A stretch of DNA of 64,000 nucleotides from Sphingobacteriia bacterium (GCA_011390785.1 JAABRR010000023.1:22053-86052); one strand, 5' to 3'. Positions 1-9,648 are shown, counted from the stretch's first letter. Made by a program: numbers and translations. Notes: a model not told the origin generated them from the letters alone.

Positions 1-312
1 AAAAATAAAGACCGCCAATCATCAGCTCAAAAACAGAATCGAATCGCTCACCTATTATATACTTCAGAGCAATTACTGCTTACAAAAAATTTCAACACTT
101 GATGAGACAAAACAACAATAGCTTTTCAGCACCCTGTTTTTTTTTGTCACTTTCACCTAAATGAAAAACTTCTCTTACCTAATGACTATGGCCATAAAGC
201 TTTTTTTTTGGTTTGAAGTTAAAAATCATAAACCACTTACAAATATCATTATCTTTGTTGTGCAATCGTTTGCCTTTGTTCAGGTTTTAAATTTTATTTA
301 AACCACACATAA
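1..312. other. Gene-free left edge
   Basis: No supported gene lies here. On the minus strand an open frame runs off the left edge from a possible GTG at 49-51, directly after an in-frame stop. It would give only 17 residues, so I do not call it. The stretch has a run of nine T at 201-209 and a -7-like box at 250-257 ahead of the first gene. Confidence 0.5.
250..257 (+). promoter_or_regulatory. Bacteroidota -7 box (TATCTTTG)
   Basis: The octamer matches the Bacteroidota consensus TAnnTTTG and lies 55 bases before the CBM9-like lipoprotein start. No convincing TTTG -33 element sits at the usual 19-21 base spacing, so only the -7 element is supported. Confidence 0.35.
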
Positions 313-1215
313 ATGATCAAATCATTCTATCTTTTTTTGCTGTATGTAGCTATTTCTGTTGGTTGTAATTATCAGTCTCCCCGAAATTCAAATGAAAATT
401 CAAAAGAGAAAGCCACCATATACTCCCATGATACATTAAATATACTTCATGCTGAAAAAACACCCGTTATTGATGGAAACAATGAAGACGATATCTGGGA
501 AAATTCTGTTTGGTTGCCCATCAAGCAAGTTTGGATACCCTATGGTGAAACTATTGATTCTACCATTTTCTGCGGCAGATATAAAATAGCCTGGTCTGAA
601 TCCACCAATCTTATTTACATACTTGCGGAAATAACAGATAATGTTTTTGTTGGAGGACACACCTATCATCCTGATCCGGCCATTGGAAAAGGATATGCCG
701 ATTATGACATTTTTGAAATATTTATAGACGAAGACAAATCAGGGGGTCTGCATGTTTTTGATGCTGACAATAGTGAACTTCAACAATGGGGTTCAAACGC
801 AGAAAATGCTTTTGCCTACCACCTAACCATTGAAACACCAAAAGAAAGCGAAGTGATAAAGGGAAAAAGGGCACTGGATATTGCCGGAAAAAGCTGGTCA
901 GACTATTTCATTGCTGATTTTCAGGATCACATTCCCGAATTTGCTGTAAGAAAATTTGGGAATCAATACACATGGGAGTTATCTTTGAAAATTTATAATG
1001 ATTCCTATGACCACGATCAACCGGAAAAATCAAGAGTTACCCTGACTGAAGAAAAAATCATGGGTTTTTCTGTTGCTTACTGCAATAATGATGATATCAA
1101 TGAGGAACCCAAAAAACGGGATCATTTCTTTGGCTCAGTTTGGGTTCCGGAAGAAAACTATAATGACCACTGGAAGGATGCATCTTTTTTTGGTACCATA
1201 AAACTTAGAAAGTAA
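313..1215 (+). CDS. CBM9-like sugar-binding lipoprotein
   Basis: This is a predicted outer-membrane or surface lipoprotein of 300 residues. Residues 1-17 form a hydrophobic signal peptide followed by a lipobox ending SVGC, with Cys18 as the lipidation site. From about residue 50 the sequence resembles family 9 carbohydrate-binding modules (CBM9-like domains): PVIDGNNEDDIW, then a Trp/Ile-rich strand, then FEIFIDEDKSGG. Such domains bind sugars, sometimes haem, and are often found alone on Bacteroidota lipoproteins. No catalytic domain is visible. It starts a four-gene co-directional run, with the DUF362 gene 37 bases downstream. The family call is fairly firm, but the ligand is unknown. Confidence 0.75.
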   Translation: MIKSFYLFLLYVAISVGCNYQSPRNSNENSKEKATIYSHDTLNILHAEKTPVIDGNNEDDIWENSVWLPIKQVWIPYGETIDSTIFCGRYKIAWSESTNLIYILAEITDNVFVGGHTYHPDPAIGKGYADYDIFEIFIDEDKSGGLHVFDADNSELQQWGSNAENAFAYHLTIETPKESEVIKGKRALDIAGKSWSDYFIADFQDHIPEFAVRKFGNQYTWELSLKIYNDSYDHDQPEKSRVTLTEEKIMGFSVAYCNNDDINEEPKKRDHFFGSVWVPEENYNDHWKDASFFGTIKLRK

Positions 1216-1252
1216 ATATTAAACAACGAATTATCAACCAAATACAATTATC

Positions 1253-3280
1253 GTGAAAAATTCAAAAAAAACCTTCGCCCAACACATTTTTGCTATCCGC
1301 CAATATCTACTTGACCATGTACCCTATAAAATAATATTTCTGGTTACCGGCCTGTTGGCTACTATCTGGTTTCTTGTAAGGGTAATACCTAAACCATCAC
1401 GTGCAGGCTACCCCTGCATGCAGGCAGCAGCCCCCCTTATGTCGGGGTTCGTGATATATTTGCTCTCTTTTTCGGGCTCTTATTTTGCATTTCGGAAAGC
1501 CAGGTCACTATTTTCTCAAAAAAATTATGCTACGTCATTAGCATTCATTTTTGCCGGAGTGCTACTGGGTGCTACATTTTTTGTAGTCAGTAATAGCGGA
1601 TCCAATGCCAAAGCCAATATAACAATTGTTTCAGCCCCTCCCGATGGAGCTAACAATCCTATGGGAACAGCACAAGGAATTATACCGGGAAGAGTTATCT
1701 GGGCATGGAACCCAGACGCTATTAACCCAGATCTGCAAAATGTGCCAGGAGATGCTTTCTGGGATTATAAAAACAATGACACACTGGTTATTCGCGGTAT
1801 GGTGGAGCAATCTATCCTTAAACTAACAGGCACAAGCCAATTTGAAGCTGCATGGGATTCTATTTTCTACAACCATAATCGCAAAAAACATGACATATCG
1901 CGCGGCTACCAAAGCGGAGAGAAAATTTACATCAAGATAAACCAGGGAACAGCTCAGTGGGTATTGAACAATGAAGAAAAAGCCAATGGATATGCCTGGC
2001 AAACAAGTGGCACTATTAACCCATCATGGAGAAGAGCCCATTTTGCTGCTTCCGAAACCGGCCCCTTTGTTATTTTGAATATATTAAGACAACTAGTAAA
2101 TGAAGCAGGAGTCCCGCAGGAAAATATTGCAATTGGTGACCCCATGTCACATACTTTCAGGCACAATTATGATGTATGGCATGCAGAATTTCCGAATATA
2201 AAATACACTGATAAATTCTCGGATGACCACAACCGGACAAAAATCACACCTTCCGCAAATCCCTCCATGACCTATTCTGATGACGGAAATATTATGGGTG
2301 ATGCAATTCTAGAGTCATACTTCACTATCATGGAAGAAGCAGACTACATGATCAATGTGGCATGTTTGAAACCGCACCTGCGAGCGGGTGTTACCCTTTG
2401 TGCCAAAAATCACTTTGGCTCCATCTCAAAGAGCGGGGCAGCACACCTGCATCCTTCGTTGATATATCCCAATGAAGTTAATTCTCCATCAGTTGTTAAC
2501 CAGGGTTACAATAAATACAGGGTAGCCGTTGATATTATGGGCCATAAATACCTGGGAGGAAACACAATGCTTTTTGTTTTGGAAGGACTTCTGGGAGGAG
2601 GCCCCAGCGAAACAAAACAACCAGTAAGATACAATATGGCACCTTTTAATGGCGACTGGTCCAATTCCATATTTATGTCACTCGATCAGGTAGCCCTTGA
2701 ATCTGTTGCTTATGATTTTCTCAGAGAGGAATTCGACGGAACCAACCAGCCTCAGGATTATCCCAATTGGCTTGGCGTGGATGACTACCTGCACCAGGCT
2801 GCCAGCCAGGACAACTGGCCAGTTGGCATTACCTACAATCCCGATGGCAGAGGCACTCTTGCAAGTCTTGGCGTTCACGAACACTGGAACAATGCCCTGG
2901 AAAAAAAGTACTCCCGAAATCTTGGCACAGGCAACGGTATTGAATTAATTCAAACAGATGGAACTTCAAGCACAGTATCAGTTCCACAACTTTCAGCCAA
3001 TAACCAATTGCAAATCAAGGCCTACCCCAATCCATTTACAGATCAGATGACTTTTGCCTTCAGCCTTCAGGAGCCAGGCCAGGTCAACATCCAGATTCTA
3101 GATTTACAAGGCCGCACTATTTCAAATCTGGAAAACCGCAAATATGAAAACGGAAACTATGAAATCAAATGGAAAGCCACAGATCATAACCTAACACCCG
3201 GTTTTTACATAGTTCAATTTCGACTTGAAGCCGGAAAAAACAAATATGCCCAAAATCATAAAATACAACTCATAAACTAA
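1253..3280 (+). CDS. DUF362 protein with T9SS sorting tail
   Basis: The protein has 675 residues and starts with GTG. The N-terminal block keeps the IPKPSRAGYPC motif typical of this DUF362 subfamily, which supports the GTG start. Three hydrophobic segments are visible at about 26-43, 60-80 and 94-112. The DUF362 core follows (ACLKPHLRAGVTLCAKNHFG around residue 370). From about residue 586 there is a type A T9SS sorting domain with YPNPF, the strand IQILDLQGR and a PGFYIVQF strand. DUF362 has no settled biochemical role. Three membrane segments together with a secretion tail are odd, since T9SS cargo must first pass through Sec. The third segment, followed by SNAKA at about 117-121, could act as a cleaved signal. 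The next gene starts 15 bases downstream, so they are probably cotranscribed. Confidence 0.85.
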   Translation: MKNSKKTFAQHIFAIRQYLLDHVPYKIIFLVTGLLATIWFLVRVIPKPSRAGYPCMQAAAPLMSGFVIYLLSFSGSYFAFRKARSLFSQKNYATSLAFIFAGVLLGATFFVVSNSGSNAKANITIVSAPPDGANNPMGTAQGIIPGRVIWAWNPDAINPDLQNVPGDAFWDYKNNDTLVIRGMVEQSILKLTGTSQFEAAWDSIFYNHNRKKHDISRGYQSGEKIYIKINQGTAQWVLNNEEKANGYAWQTSGTINPSWRRAHFAASETGPFVILNILRQLVNEAGVPQENIAIGDPMSHTFRHNYDVWHAEFPNIKYTDKFSDDHNRTKITPSANPSMTYSDDGNIMGDAILESYFTIMEEADYMINVACLKPHLRAGVTLCAKNHFGSISKSGAAHLHPSLIYPNEVNSPSVVNQGYNKYRVAVDIMGHKYLGGNTMLFVLEGLLGGGPSETKQPVRYNMAPFNGDWSNSIFMSLDQVALESVAYDFLREEFDGTNQPQDYPNWLGVDDYLHQAASQDNWPVGITYNPDGRGTLASLGVHEHWNNALEKKYSRNLGTGNGIELIQTDGTSSTVSVPQLSANNQLQIKAYPNPFTDQMTFAFSLQEPGQVNIQILDLQGRTISNLENRKYENGNYEIKWKATDHNLTPGFYIVQFRLEAGKNKYAQNHKIQLIN

Positions 3281-3295
3281 AAAAATTACCCGGAA

Positions 3296-4348
3296 ATGAA
3301 GAAATTATCATTAGCATTCTTTGCATTACTTGCCCTTGTTATGTATGGTTGTGAAGACAACAACAACAATGATGTCGAAACCCCTGCAGGTCTTCCCGGA
3401 AACAAAGTTTTTGCCATTTATGTTACTGATGATGGCCTGAAATATTTTGCTACTGACAAGGGAATTGCAAGCTTCGATGGCACCCAATGGGCAGTCCATA
3501 ATGATAATCCCAAAGTTAGCAAAGGCATGATACACGATATGGATTTTGAACAGACCACTTACGGACCAGAATTGTGGCTTGGCACCAACGAGGGCGTAAA
3601 TGTAATTACTCTGCCTGTTGACGCTACTTCCGGGGCCACAATTTACTCCAAAGCCAATACCCCGGGAATTTTTCCAGGCCAACCTACCCTGGCAGGCGAC
3701 ACGGTTCTTGCTGTAAAGGTTGATGGCAACAATATACGATGGTTTGGCACCAGTGAAGGTTTGTCGGCATTCAGCGGCAATCAATGGCCTGCGATCGATT
3801 TTAACGGACACTATTTTGCTGGGTTTTTCGAGAACAACAGGATTACATCCATCGATTTTGCCAATGATACCATATACATTGGAACCATGGGGGGGGGAAT
3901 TGCCCGTATGATTACTTCTGCACCCGATGCAATCAGTGGTGCATCTCCCTTTGAAATTCCATGGAGTAATCTGCCTTCAGAAAATATACTATCGGTATTT
4001 GTTGATGGGCACTCTCAATGGTTTGGCTCCGACGAGGGACTTGCCAGACATGATGGTACTGAAGCCAAAGAAAACTGGTCGCATTTCTATGTTTCTCATG
4101 GACTGGCAAATCAGTATGTACAAGCTATAAACAAAGATAATGATGGCAACATGTGGTTTGGAACCCAGGTGGGTATTTCCAAATATGATGGTACAGACTT
4201 CATTAATTACACTACCGTACAAGGATTAGCTGGTAATAATGTATTCTGCATTACAATTGATAAAGATGGCACCATTTGGTTTGGAACCGACAATGGTGCT
4301 TCACATTTCAATGGAAGCAGTTTCACAAACTATCAGGCAGCTGATTAA
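3296..4348 (+). CDS. Propeller-repeat lipoprotein (Reg_prop type)
   Basis: The 350-residue protein has a signal peptide and a lipobox (VMYGC, Cys19) followed by an Asn-rich linker. The rest is a series of roughly 45-residue repeats of the two-component-regulator-propeller type, with blade motifs WFGTSEGLSAF, MWFGTQVGISKYDG and IWFGTDNGASHFNG. It should form a single surface-anchored beta-propeller. There is no histidine kinase or transmembrane signalling part, so it is a free sensor-type or binding propeller. A run of nine G at 3889-3897 lies inside the coding sequence. Losing one G would place a stop at 3909-3911 and cut the protein to about two thirds. It belongs to the same run as the DUF362 and SMP-30 genes. 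Confidence 0.8.
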   Translation: MKKLSLAFFALLALVMYGCEDNNNNDVETPAGLPGNKVFAIYVTDDGLKYFATDKGIASFDGTQWAVHNDNPKVSKGMIHDMDFEQTTYGPELWLGTNEGVNVITLPVDATSGATIYSKANTPGIFPGQPTLAGDTVLAVKVDGNNIRWFGTSEGLSAFSGNQWPAIDFNGHYFAGFFENNRITSIDFANDTIYIGTMGGGIARMITSAPDAISGASPFEIPWSNLPSENILSVFVDGHSQWFGSDEGLARHDGTEAKENWSHFYVSHGLANQYVQAINKDNDGNMWFGTQVGISKYDGTDFINYTTVQGLAGNNVFCITIDKDGTIWFGTDNGASHFNGSSFTNYQAAD

Positions 4349-4394
4349 ATTACCCGATAATTTAGTAAATTAGCTTTTTAAAAATTAGAGCTAA

Positions 4395-5360
4395 ATGATA
4401 AAAATTATCCGTTCCATCACCTTTATTGCTATATACCTGATGATAGCTTCTATGAGTATTGCTAAAGCCAACTTCCCCGTAGTCTCATCAGAACTCTTAT
4501 ACAATTCTCAATCTCAACTAGGAGAGGGTGCTTTCTGGAACCACCAGACAAACACCTTCTGGTGGGTAGATATTCTGGGAAAGCAATTGCATGTATACGA
4601 CCCTGCAACAAAAGTAAATCTTTCCTACACAATGCCCCAACTTATCGGTACCGTAGTGCCGGATAAGGCCGGGAATGCTATTGTTGCTCTTCAGGATGGC
4701 ATATACCGGTTCTATTTTCATAGTGAAACACTGGAACTACTGGCAAAGGCAGATCATGATCCGGGTAAGTTTCGCTTTAATGACGGGAAATGCGACCCTG
4801 CAGGCAGGCTATGGGTAGGCAGCATATCTATGGATGGATCAAAAGAAACTTCAGCACTATATATGATGGATACCAATTTCACCTTCAAAAGAGTGTGGGA
4901 AGGTATTACCATTTCAAATGGCATTGTATGGTCTGCCGATAAAACAAAGATGTATTACATAGATACACCAACGCAGCAGGTTAAAGAGTTCAATTATAAT
5001 AATGAAACCGGAGAAATAACCTTTTCAAGAATTGCTGTTGAGATACAGCGCGAATTAGGATCTCCTGATGGCATGGCCATTGATGAGAACGATAATCTAT
5101 GGATAGGCCATTGGGGTGGATTGGCTGTTTACTGCTGGGATCCGGTTTCTGGCGATCTTATAACCAAAATAGATGTTAGAGCAAAAAATGTTACATCATG
5201 CGCCTTCAGCGGAGAAAACCTTGATCAGCTAATAATTACAACTGCCCGTGTTGGAATGTCTGAAGCAGAAAGAAATAGCTTACCGAACAGTGGAGGGCTT
5301 TTTCTGGCTATTCCTGGTGAAAGAGGGACCAAAAGCTCATTTTTCGGAAATCCAGAATAA
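4395..5360 (+). CDS. Exported SMP-30/gluconolactonase-like protein
   Basis: This is a 321-residue member of the SMP-30/gluconolactonase/LRE family: six-bladed propellers that bind a divalent metal and hydrolyse sugar lactones. The family metal ligands can be placed at Glu44 (LGEGAFW), Asn175 (ISNGIVWS) and Asp225 (SPDGMAID). The GKFRFNDGKCDPAGRLWVGS segment is also typical. Residues 1-25 look like a cleavable signal peptide ending SIAKA, so the enzyme probably acts in the periplasm. It closes the four-gene surface cluster, 46 bases after the propeller lipoprotein, and faces the convergent outer-membrane protein gene 28 bases on. A lactone substrate from sugar oxidation is a reasonable inference, but the exact substrate is unknown. 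Confidence 0.85.
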   Translation: MIKIIRSITFIAIYLMIASMSIAKANFPVVSSELLYNSQSQLGEGAFWNHQTNTFWWVDILGKQLHVYDPATKVNLSYTMPQLIGTVVPDKAGNAIVALQDGIYRFYFHSETLELLAKADHDPGKFRFNDGKCDPAGRLWVGSISMDGSKETSALYMMDTNFTFKRVWEGITISNGIVWSADKTKMYYIDTPTQQVKEFNYNNETGEITFSRIAVEIQRELGSPDGMAIDENDNLWIGHWGGLAVYCWDPVSGDLITKIDVRAKNVTSCAFSGENLDQLIITTARVGMSEAERNSLPNSGGLFLAIPGERGTKSSFFGNPE

Positions 5361-5388
5361 GCTGCCTTAGCTTCTATACTTGCCCGAT

Positions 5389-6522
5389 CTAATCTTCTCT
5401 ACCCAAAATACCGGCTGCAGTTCCAAACCGGTACACAATGTAAAGAGAGAAGCTAAATTCAGCTTTTTCTGATTGAAAATCATAAAACGGCTCTAGCCTG
5501 GCACTGAGGTGAAGCTCTTCGTCTAATGCACGATTATACATTAATCGCAAGAATAGTAATTCCCTTTGGGGTAAAAATAAGGCAGGATCATTTCTTGACT
5601 GGCTTTGATAAATATAAGTGCCATCCAAAGATTGAAATTTATTTCCGCGAAACCATGAAAACATTAACGTAAAACTCTGACTATCATAACTTAAGTTTGA
5701 ATATTGACCTAAGCCAATTTTATCGTTTCCAATCTCATTATTTGAGAGAAGACTATAATAGTCCCAATTAATAAAATTCCCGGGAAAGAACTCCCAACTT
5801 ACCTGCAATCCAGCACCACCATTTACTGATGAAAATTGTTTAGTGGTATCTGAATTTAGCTGACCACCTTTATGATAAAATAATAATTGAACCGGAAAAC
5901 TTAAATATAAGTCATTGTCATCTATTTTTATCTTGGGTAAAATATTAAACCCGGCAGTAAAGCGCTCGTGTTCATCCCCTTTCCATGGCAAATAATTTTG
6001 CCAGTTAATCCAGGTATCGAGAAAAAAATTGTCATTATCAATAAAAAATTGGGCACCTTGTTCAATTCTGTTTTCAATCGCATTGTTTACATTAAAAAGA
6101 GGCTCAATAATCTGATGTGAAAGAGCCCCGTTTATAGTACCAAAAATGAAAGTCCCCGAATTTGATGTATGCGAAAGACTTATTATTGGAGAGATATTAT
6201 CTATTTTATGTGAGCCGAATGAATGGTTGATTGATATTCCGCATCTTAACCGGGTAGATTTATTAGCCTGCAACCACAACGAAGGAATTAACTGTGATCC
6301 AAACAAAGTTTGTCCTGACTCAATTTGATTGAAATACTCAGTATTTCTCAAATAATTAAAACTATGAGTAGCAAGCCCCCAATTGCCAGCATCGATAGAG
6401 TCAGGTCTAAACTTATCACTAATTACTGAATTGTTTAGCTGAGAAAAGGAATATCCAATTGAAATGGTGAAAAAAAGAAGACAAAGTATTGTTTTCAAAC
6501 CAACTATATTTACTGATTTCAA
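5389..6522 (-). CDS. Predicted outer-membrane beta-barrel protein
   Basis: The 377-residue protein has a signal peptide (about residues 1-28, ending SIGYSFSQ). The remainder is alternating polar/hydrophobic strands with many aromatic residues, as in outer-membrane barrels. I recognise no named family. The start codon overlaps the end of the upstream GGGP synthase gene by four bases, so the two are almost certainly translated together. The C-terminus ends FGTAAGILGRED and lacks the usual final aromatic residue, so insertion may rely on an internal strand. It could help place or move a lipid made by the neighbouring genes, but only the operon position suggests this. Confidence 0.65.
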   Translation of the reverse strand: MKSVNIVGLKTILCLLFFTISIGYSFSQLNNSVISDKFRPDSIDAGNWGLATHSFNYLRNTEYFNQIESGQTLFGSQLIPSLWLQANKSTRLRCGISINHSFGSHKIDNISPIISLSHTSNSGTFIFGTINGALSHQIIEPLFNVNNAIENRIEQGAQFFIDNDNFFLDTWINWQNYLPWKGDEHERFTAGFNILPKIKIDDNDLYLSFPVQLLFYHKGGQLNSDTTKQFSSVNGGAGLQVSWEFFPGNFINWDYYSLLSNNEIGNDKIGLGQYSNLSYDSQSFTLMFSWFRGNKFQSLDGTYIYQSQSRNDPALFLPQRELLFLRLMYNRALDEELHLSARLEPFYDFQSEKAEFSFSLYIVYRFGTAAGILGRED

Positions 6523-7277
6523 GCACGAACCTGATTAATCTGATCCCTTTCCTTGCAGAGATCATCCAGAAAATAGGGAGATTTTTCCAGGGCATTGCCC
6601 ACTACAATAATATCCGCTCCTGCATCCCATGCAGCGCGGGCAGAAGATGCACAACGTAATCCACCACCAATAATTAGTGGAACCTGAATATGTTTCTTCA
6701 CCGAAGAGATAACTCTTTCAGATACTGGCTTTGAAGCACCACTTCCTGCATCCATATAAATAAGTTTCATCCCCAGCATTTCGCCGGCCATTGCAGTACA
6801 AAGGGCTATATCAACTTTATCTGAAGGTATTGGGGTTGTATTGCTCATGTAAACTACTGATGTAAGTTTCCCACTTTCAATAAGCATATAACCGGTAGAA
6901 ATAATTTCAAGACCAGAATTTCTCAATACAGGCGCAGCTATTACATGATTACCAATCAGCAGTTCAGGATTGCGACCCGAAATCAGACTCAACAATAAGA
7001 TTCCATCAGCGAAAGGATTAATCTGTAATGAATTCCCTGGAAAAAGCAACACAGGCACGTTAGAATTATTTTTAATCAGGCTAATGCACTCAGATAAAAA
7101 AGTTCCGGTCATCAGGCTTCCTCCTACCAGGACAAAATCAACACGGTTTAAATTTACCAGCTGAATTAAAGCAATAAGATCTTCCTTATTGGTTTTATCG
7201 GGGTCAACGAGCACTGCAAGTTGTTTTGCATTTTTATCGGACGAAGCCTTTATTTGAGAATAAATGGCATTTTGCAT
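6519..7277 (-). CDS. Geranylgeranylglyceryl/heptaprenylglyceryl phosphate synthase
   Basis: This 252-residue TIM-barrel protein belongs to the GGGPS/PcrB family, which joins sn-glycerol-1-phosphate to a polyprenyl diphosphate through an ether bond. Family motifs are clear: VDPDK at 24-28, VGGS at 51-54, FPGN at 79-82 and the phosphate-binding IIGGGLR at 202-208 with VGNAL at 226-230. In archaea this is the first committed step of ether lipid synthesis. Bacteroidota carry group II homologues whose chain length and role are not fully settled. It lies between a phosphopantetheinyl transferase gene (54 bases upstream) and an outer-membrane protein gene (4-base overlap). Confidence 0.92.
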   Translation of the reverse strand: MQNAIYSQIKASSDKNAKQLAVLVDPDKTNKEDLIALIQLVNLNRVDFVLVGGSLMTGTFLSECISLIKNNSNVPVLLFPGNSLQINPFADGILLLSLISGRNPELLIGNHVIAAPVLRNSGLEIISTGYMLIESGKLTSVVYMSNTTPIPSDKVDIALCTAMAGEMLGMKLIYMDAGSGASKPVSERVISSVKKHIQVPLIIGGGLRCASSARAAWDAGADIIVVGNALEKSPYFLDDLCKERDQINQVRA

Positions 7278-7331
7278 GCAGGCTCTGGTATTATTGGGTA
7301 TTAATTAGGAAAAGTAAAAATAAAATGATGA

Positions 7332-7988
7332 TCAAAGATAAGAAAAACGGCTTCTATCAACAGCATACGATAAAATATAATCATCAATTACCTGATAATG
7401 AACAGTGTACATTTTCTCTCCATCATCATTTTTTATCGTTCCATATATAAGACCCTCCTTCTGGGGCGAAAAGGGTGCTATATAAATGTGATCTTTGAAA
7501 AGAATATCCCGCTTACCATGCAGTTTGAAAAGCGTTTCCTTGGCGGCCCACATAATATATAAAGCATCGAGCGATAGGTCGCCTCCTAGTTCAGAAAGTT
7601 CCATTTCAGTGAGAAACTTATGACTTACTTTCTCAATTTTATCTTCAATTCTTTCAATGTCAACTCCTACCGAATGAATTGGACTGGCAATAAGTGCCGA
7701 ATATTTACCCGAGTGGGATACGGATATATGACGTACACCATTATTAAGGTAAGGTTTACCATAAACATCATAAGAAATAGCACTAAGTTCGTTTTCACTT
7801 ACCAGATAAGGTAAAATCATCCGATAGCTTAACCAATGTTGCTTACGTGTTGCCGTTTTGAGTGATGAAAAAATTCTTTCTTCATCATTCGAAAGGGTTA
7901 ACTGAGCATATAACTCATCAACCGATTCTTTTATCTCCCAAACGCCAATTGACGCGTCTTTGATACTTTTTTTCAGATAAAGACTCAT
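7332..7988 (-). CDS. 4'-phosphopantetheinyl transferase superfamily protein
   Basis: The 218-residue protein is of Sfp/AcpT type. It should transfer 4'-phosphopantetheine from coenzyme A to a serine on carrier proteins. The Mg2+-binding GVDIER motif is at 108-113 and the WAAKETLFK motif at 147-155, both intact, and HISVSHSGKYSALI precedes them as in the family. The size fits two fused AcpS-like halves. It is the first gene of a minus-strand set with GGGP synthase and an outer-membrane protein. No carrier protein or synthase gene lies nearby, so its target is probably the housekeeping acyl carrier protein. Confidence 0.88.
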   Translation of the reverse strand: MSLYLKKSIKDASIGVWEIKESVDELYAQLTLSNDEERIFSSLKTATRKQHWLSYRMILPYLVSENELSAISYDVYGKPYLNNGVRHISVSHSGKYSALIASPIHSVGVDIERIEDKIEKVSHKFLTEMELSELGGDLSLDALYIMWAAKETLFKLHGKRDILFKDHIYIAPFSPQKEGLIYGTIKNDDGEKMYTVHYQVIDDYILSYAVDRSRFSYL

Positions 7989-8146
7989 TCTCTTACTTAA
8001 AGGGGCAAAGCCAAAAAGGTGGAATTTTCATTCGCTAATTACAAAAAATTAACCTAATAAAACATTGCCGTGTTTGAACCTATGTGTAATTGAATTTGTA
8101 TTAAAATAGCCTGTCGGGCACATGTACACTTTTGCCTTTAAAGTGT

Positions 8147-8154
8147 TACATTTG
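8147..8154 (+). promoter_or_regulatory. Bacteroidota -7 box ahead of ahcY (TACATTTG)
   Basis: The octamer matches TAnnTTTG exactly and lies 30 bases before the ahcY start, which would give a leader of about 23 bases. A TTTG occurs at 8131-8134, but only 12 bases upstream instead of about 20, so the -33 element is weak. Confidence 0.5.
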
Positions 8155-8184
8155 CAAAATTAAAAAATTAAACTGAATTTACTA

Positions 8185-9606
8185 ATGGAAAAAACTCTAA
8201 CTGAAACTCCAATTGCTTACAAAGTAGCAGATATCTCCCTGGCTGATTTTGGCCGTAAAGAAATTGATATTGCAGAAAAAGAGATGCCAGGTCTTATGGC
8301 ATTGCGCGAAAAATATGGAAATGAGAAGCCTCTCAAGGATGTTCGCATTATGGGCTCATTACATATGACTGTTCAAACTGCCGTTCTTATTGAAACGCTG
8401 GTAGAACTTGGCGCCAACGTCAGATGGGCAAGCTGTAATATTTTTTCTACCCAGGATCATGCAGCAGCAGCCATAGCTAAGAGAGGCATCCCGGTTTTTG
8501 CCTGGAAAGGAGAAACTTTAGCTGAATATTGGTGGTGCACAGACCAGGCACTTTCCTTCCCTGGCGGAAAAGGCCCGCAGCTTATTGTTGATGATGGCGG
8601 TGATGCTACATTACTCATACATTTGGGATACAAAGCCGAAAATGATGCTTCTATTCTTGATAAAACCCCCGAAAGTCGGGAAGAAGCTGAAATCCTAAAA
8701 TTGCTAAACAGCACCCTTGAAAAAGATAACCAGAAATGGCACCGGTTTGTAAAGGACTGGAGAGGTGTTTCTGAAGAAACAACCACCGGAGTTCATCGTC
8801 TGTATCAAATGATGGAACGTGGTGAACTGCTTATTCCTGCCATCAATGTTAACGATTCTGTTACCAAATCAAAGTTTGATAACCTTTATGGATGCCGCGA
8901 ATCACTTGCTGATGGTATCAAAAGAGCCACAGATGTAATGATTGCCGGAAAAGTAGTTGTAGTTTGTGGTTATGGTGATGTTGGAAAAGGCTCAGCCAAA
9001 AGTATGCGTGGATATGGTGCCAGAATTATTGTAACTGAAATTGATCCCATTTGCGCCCTGCAAGCTGCAATGGAAGGTTTTGAAGTAAAAACTCTTGAAG
9101 ATGCACTCGAAGAAGGGAACATTTTCGTAACAGCAACTGGAAATCGCGATGTTATTACTGTTGAACACATGAAAAAGATGAAAGATCAGGCTATTGTTTG
9201 TAATATTGGCCATTTCGATAATGAAATTCAAGTGGATAAACTGGATAACACACCCGGAGTTCAAAAGATTAACATCAAGCCCCAGGTAGATAAATATGTT
9301 TTCCCCGCCGGTCATGAAATATTTATGCTGGCAGAAGGCAGGCTGGTTAATCTGGGATGCGCAACCGGGCACCCATCATTTGTAATGAGCAACTCTTTTA
9401 CCAATCAGGTGGTTGCCCAAATGGAGCTTTGGAAAAATAATTATGATATCGGTGTTTATCGCCTACCCAAGCACCTTGATGAGGAGGTTGCTCGTTTACA
9501 TCTCGAGAAAATTGGTGTAAAACTAACAACCTTAACCCCTGAGCAAGCTGAATATATTGGAGTTCCCAAATCAGGTCCCTACAAACCCGATCACTACAGA
9601 TACTAA
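8185..9606 (+). CDS. ahcY: Adenosylhomocysteinase
   Basis: The 473-residue enzyme reversibly hydrolyses S-adenosylhomocysteine to adenosine and homocysteine, removing the product inhibitor of methyltransferases. The N-terminal [14 protein letters not shown] and [14 protein letters not shown] segments and the NAD-binding GYGDVGKG at about 262-269 are clear. The C-terminus ends YKPDHYRY, the conserved tail that completes the cofactor site of the partner subunit. The internal insertion around residues 150-190 matches the longer bacterial/eukaryotic-type enzymes. It is a single-gene unit with a -7 box upstream and a strong terminator downstream. Confidence 0.97.
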   Translation: MEKTLTETPIAYKVADISLADFGRKEIDIAEKEMPGLMALREKYGNEKPLKDVRIMGSLHMTVQTAVLIETLVELGANVRWASCNIFSTQDHAAAAIAKRGIPVFAWKGETLAEYWWCTDQALSFPGGKGPQLIVDDGGDATLLIHLGYKAENDASILDKTPESREEAEILKLLNSTLEKDNQKWHRFVKDWRGVSEETTTGVHRLYQMMERGELLIPAINVNDSVTKSKFDNLYGCRESLADGIKRATDVMIAGKVVVVCGYGDVGKGSAKSMRGYGARIIVTEIDPICALQAAMEGFEVKTLEDALEEGNIFVTATGNRDVITVEHMKKMKDQAIVCNIGHFDNEIQVDKLDNTPGVQKINIKPQVDKYVFPAGHEIFMLAEGRLVNLGCATGHPSFVMSNSFTNQVVAQMELWKNNYDIGVYRLPKHLDEEVARLHLEKIGVKLTTLTPEQAEYIGVPKSGPYKPDHYRY

Positions 9607-9648
9607 AACATAATTTATTACAGAATACCTGTAATATTTAACTGATTT

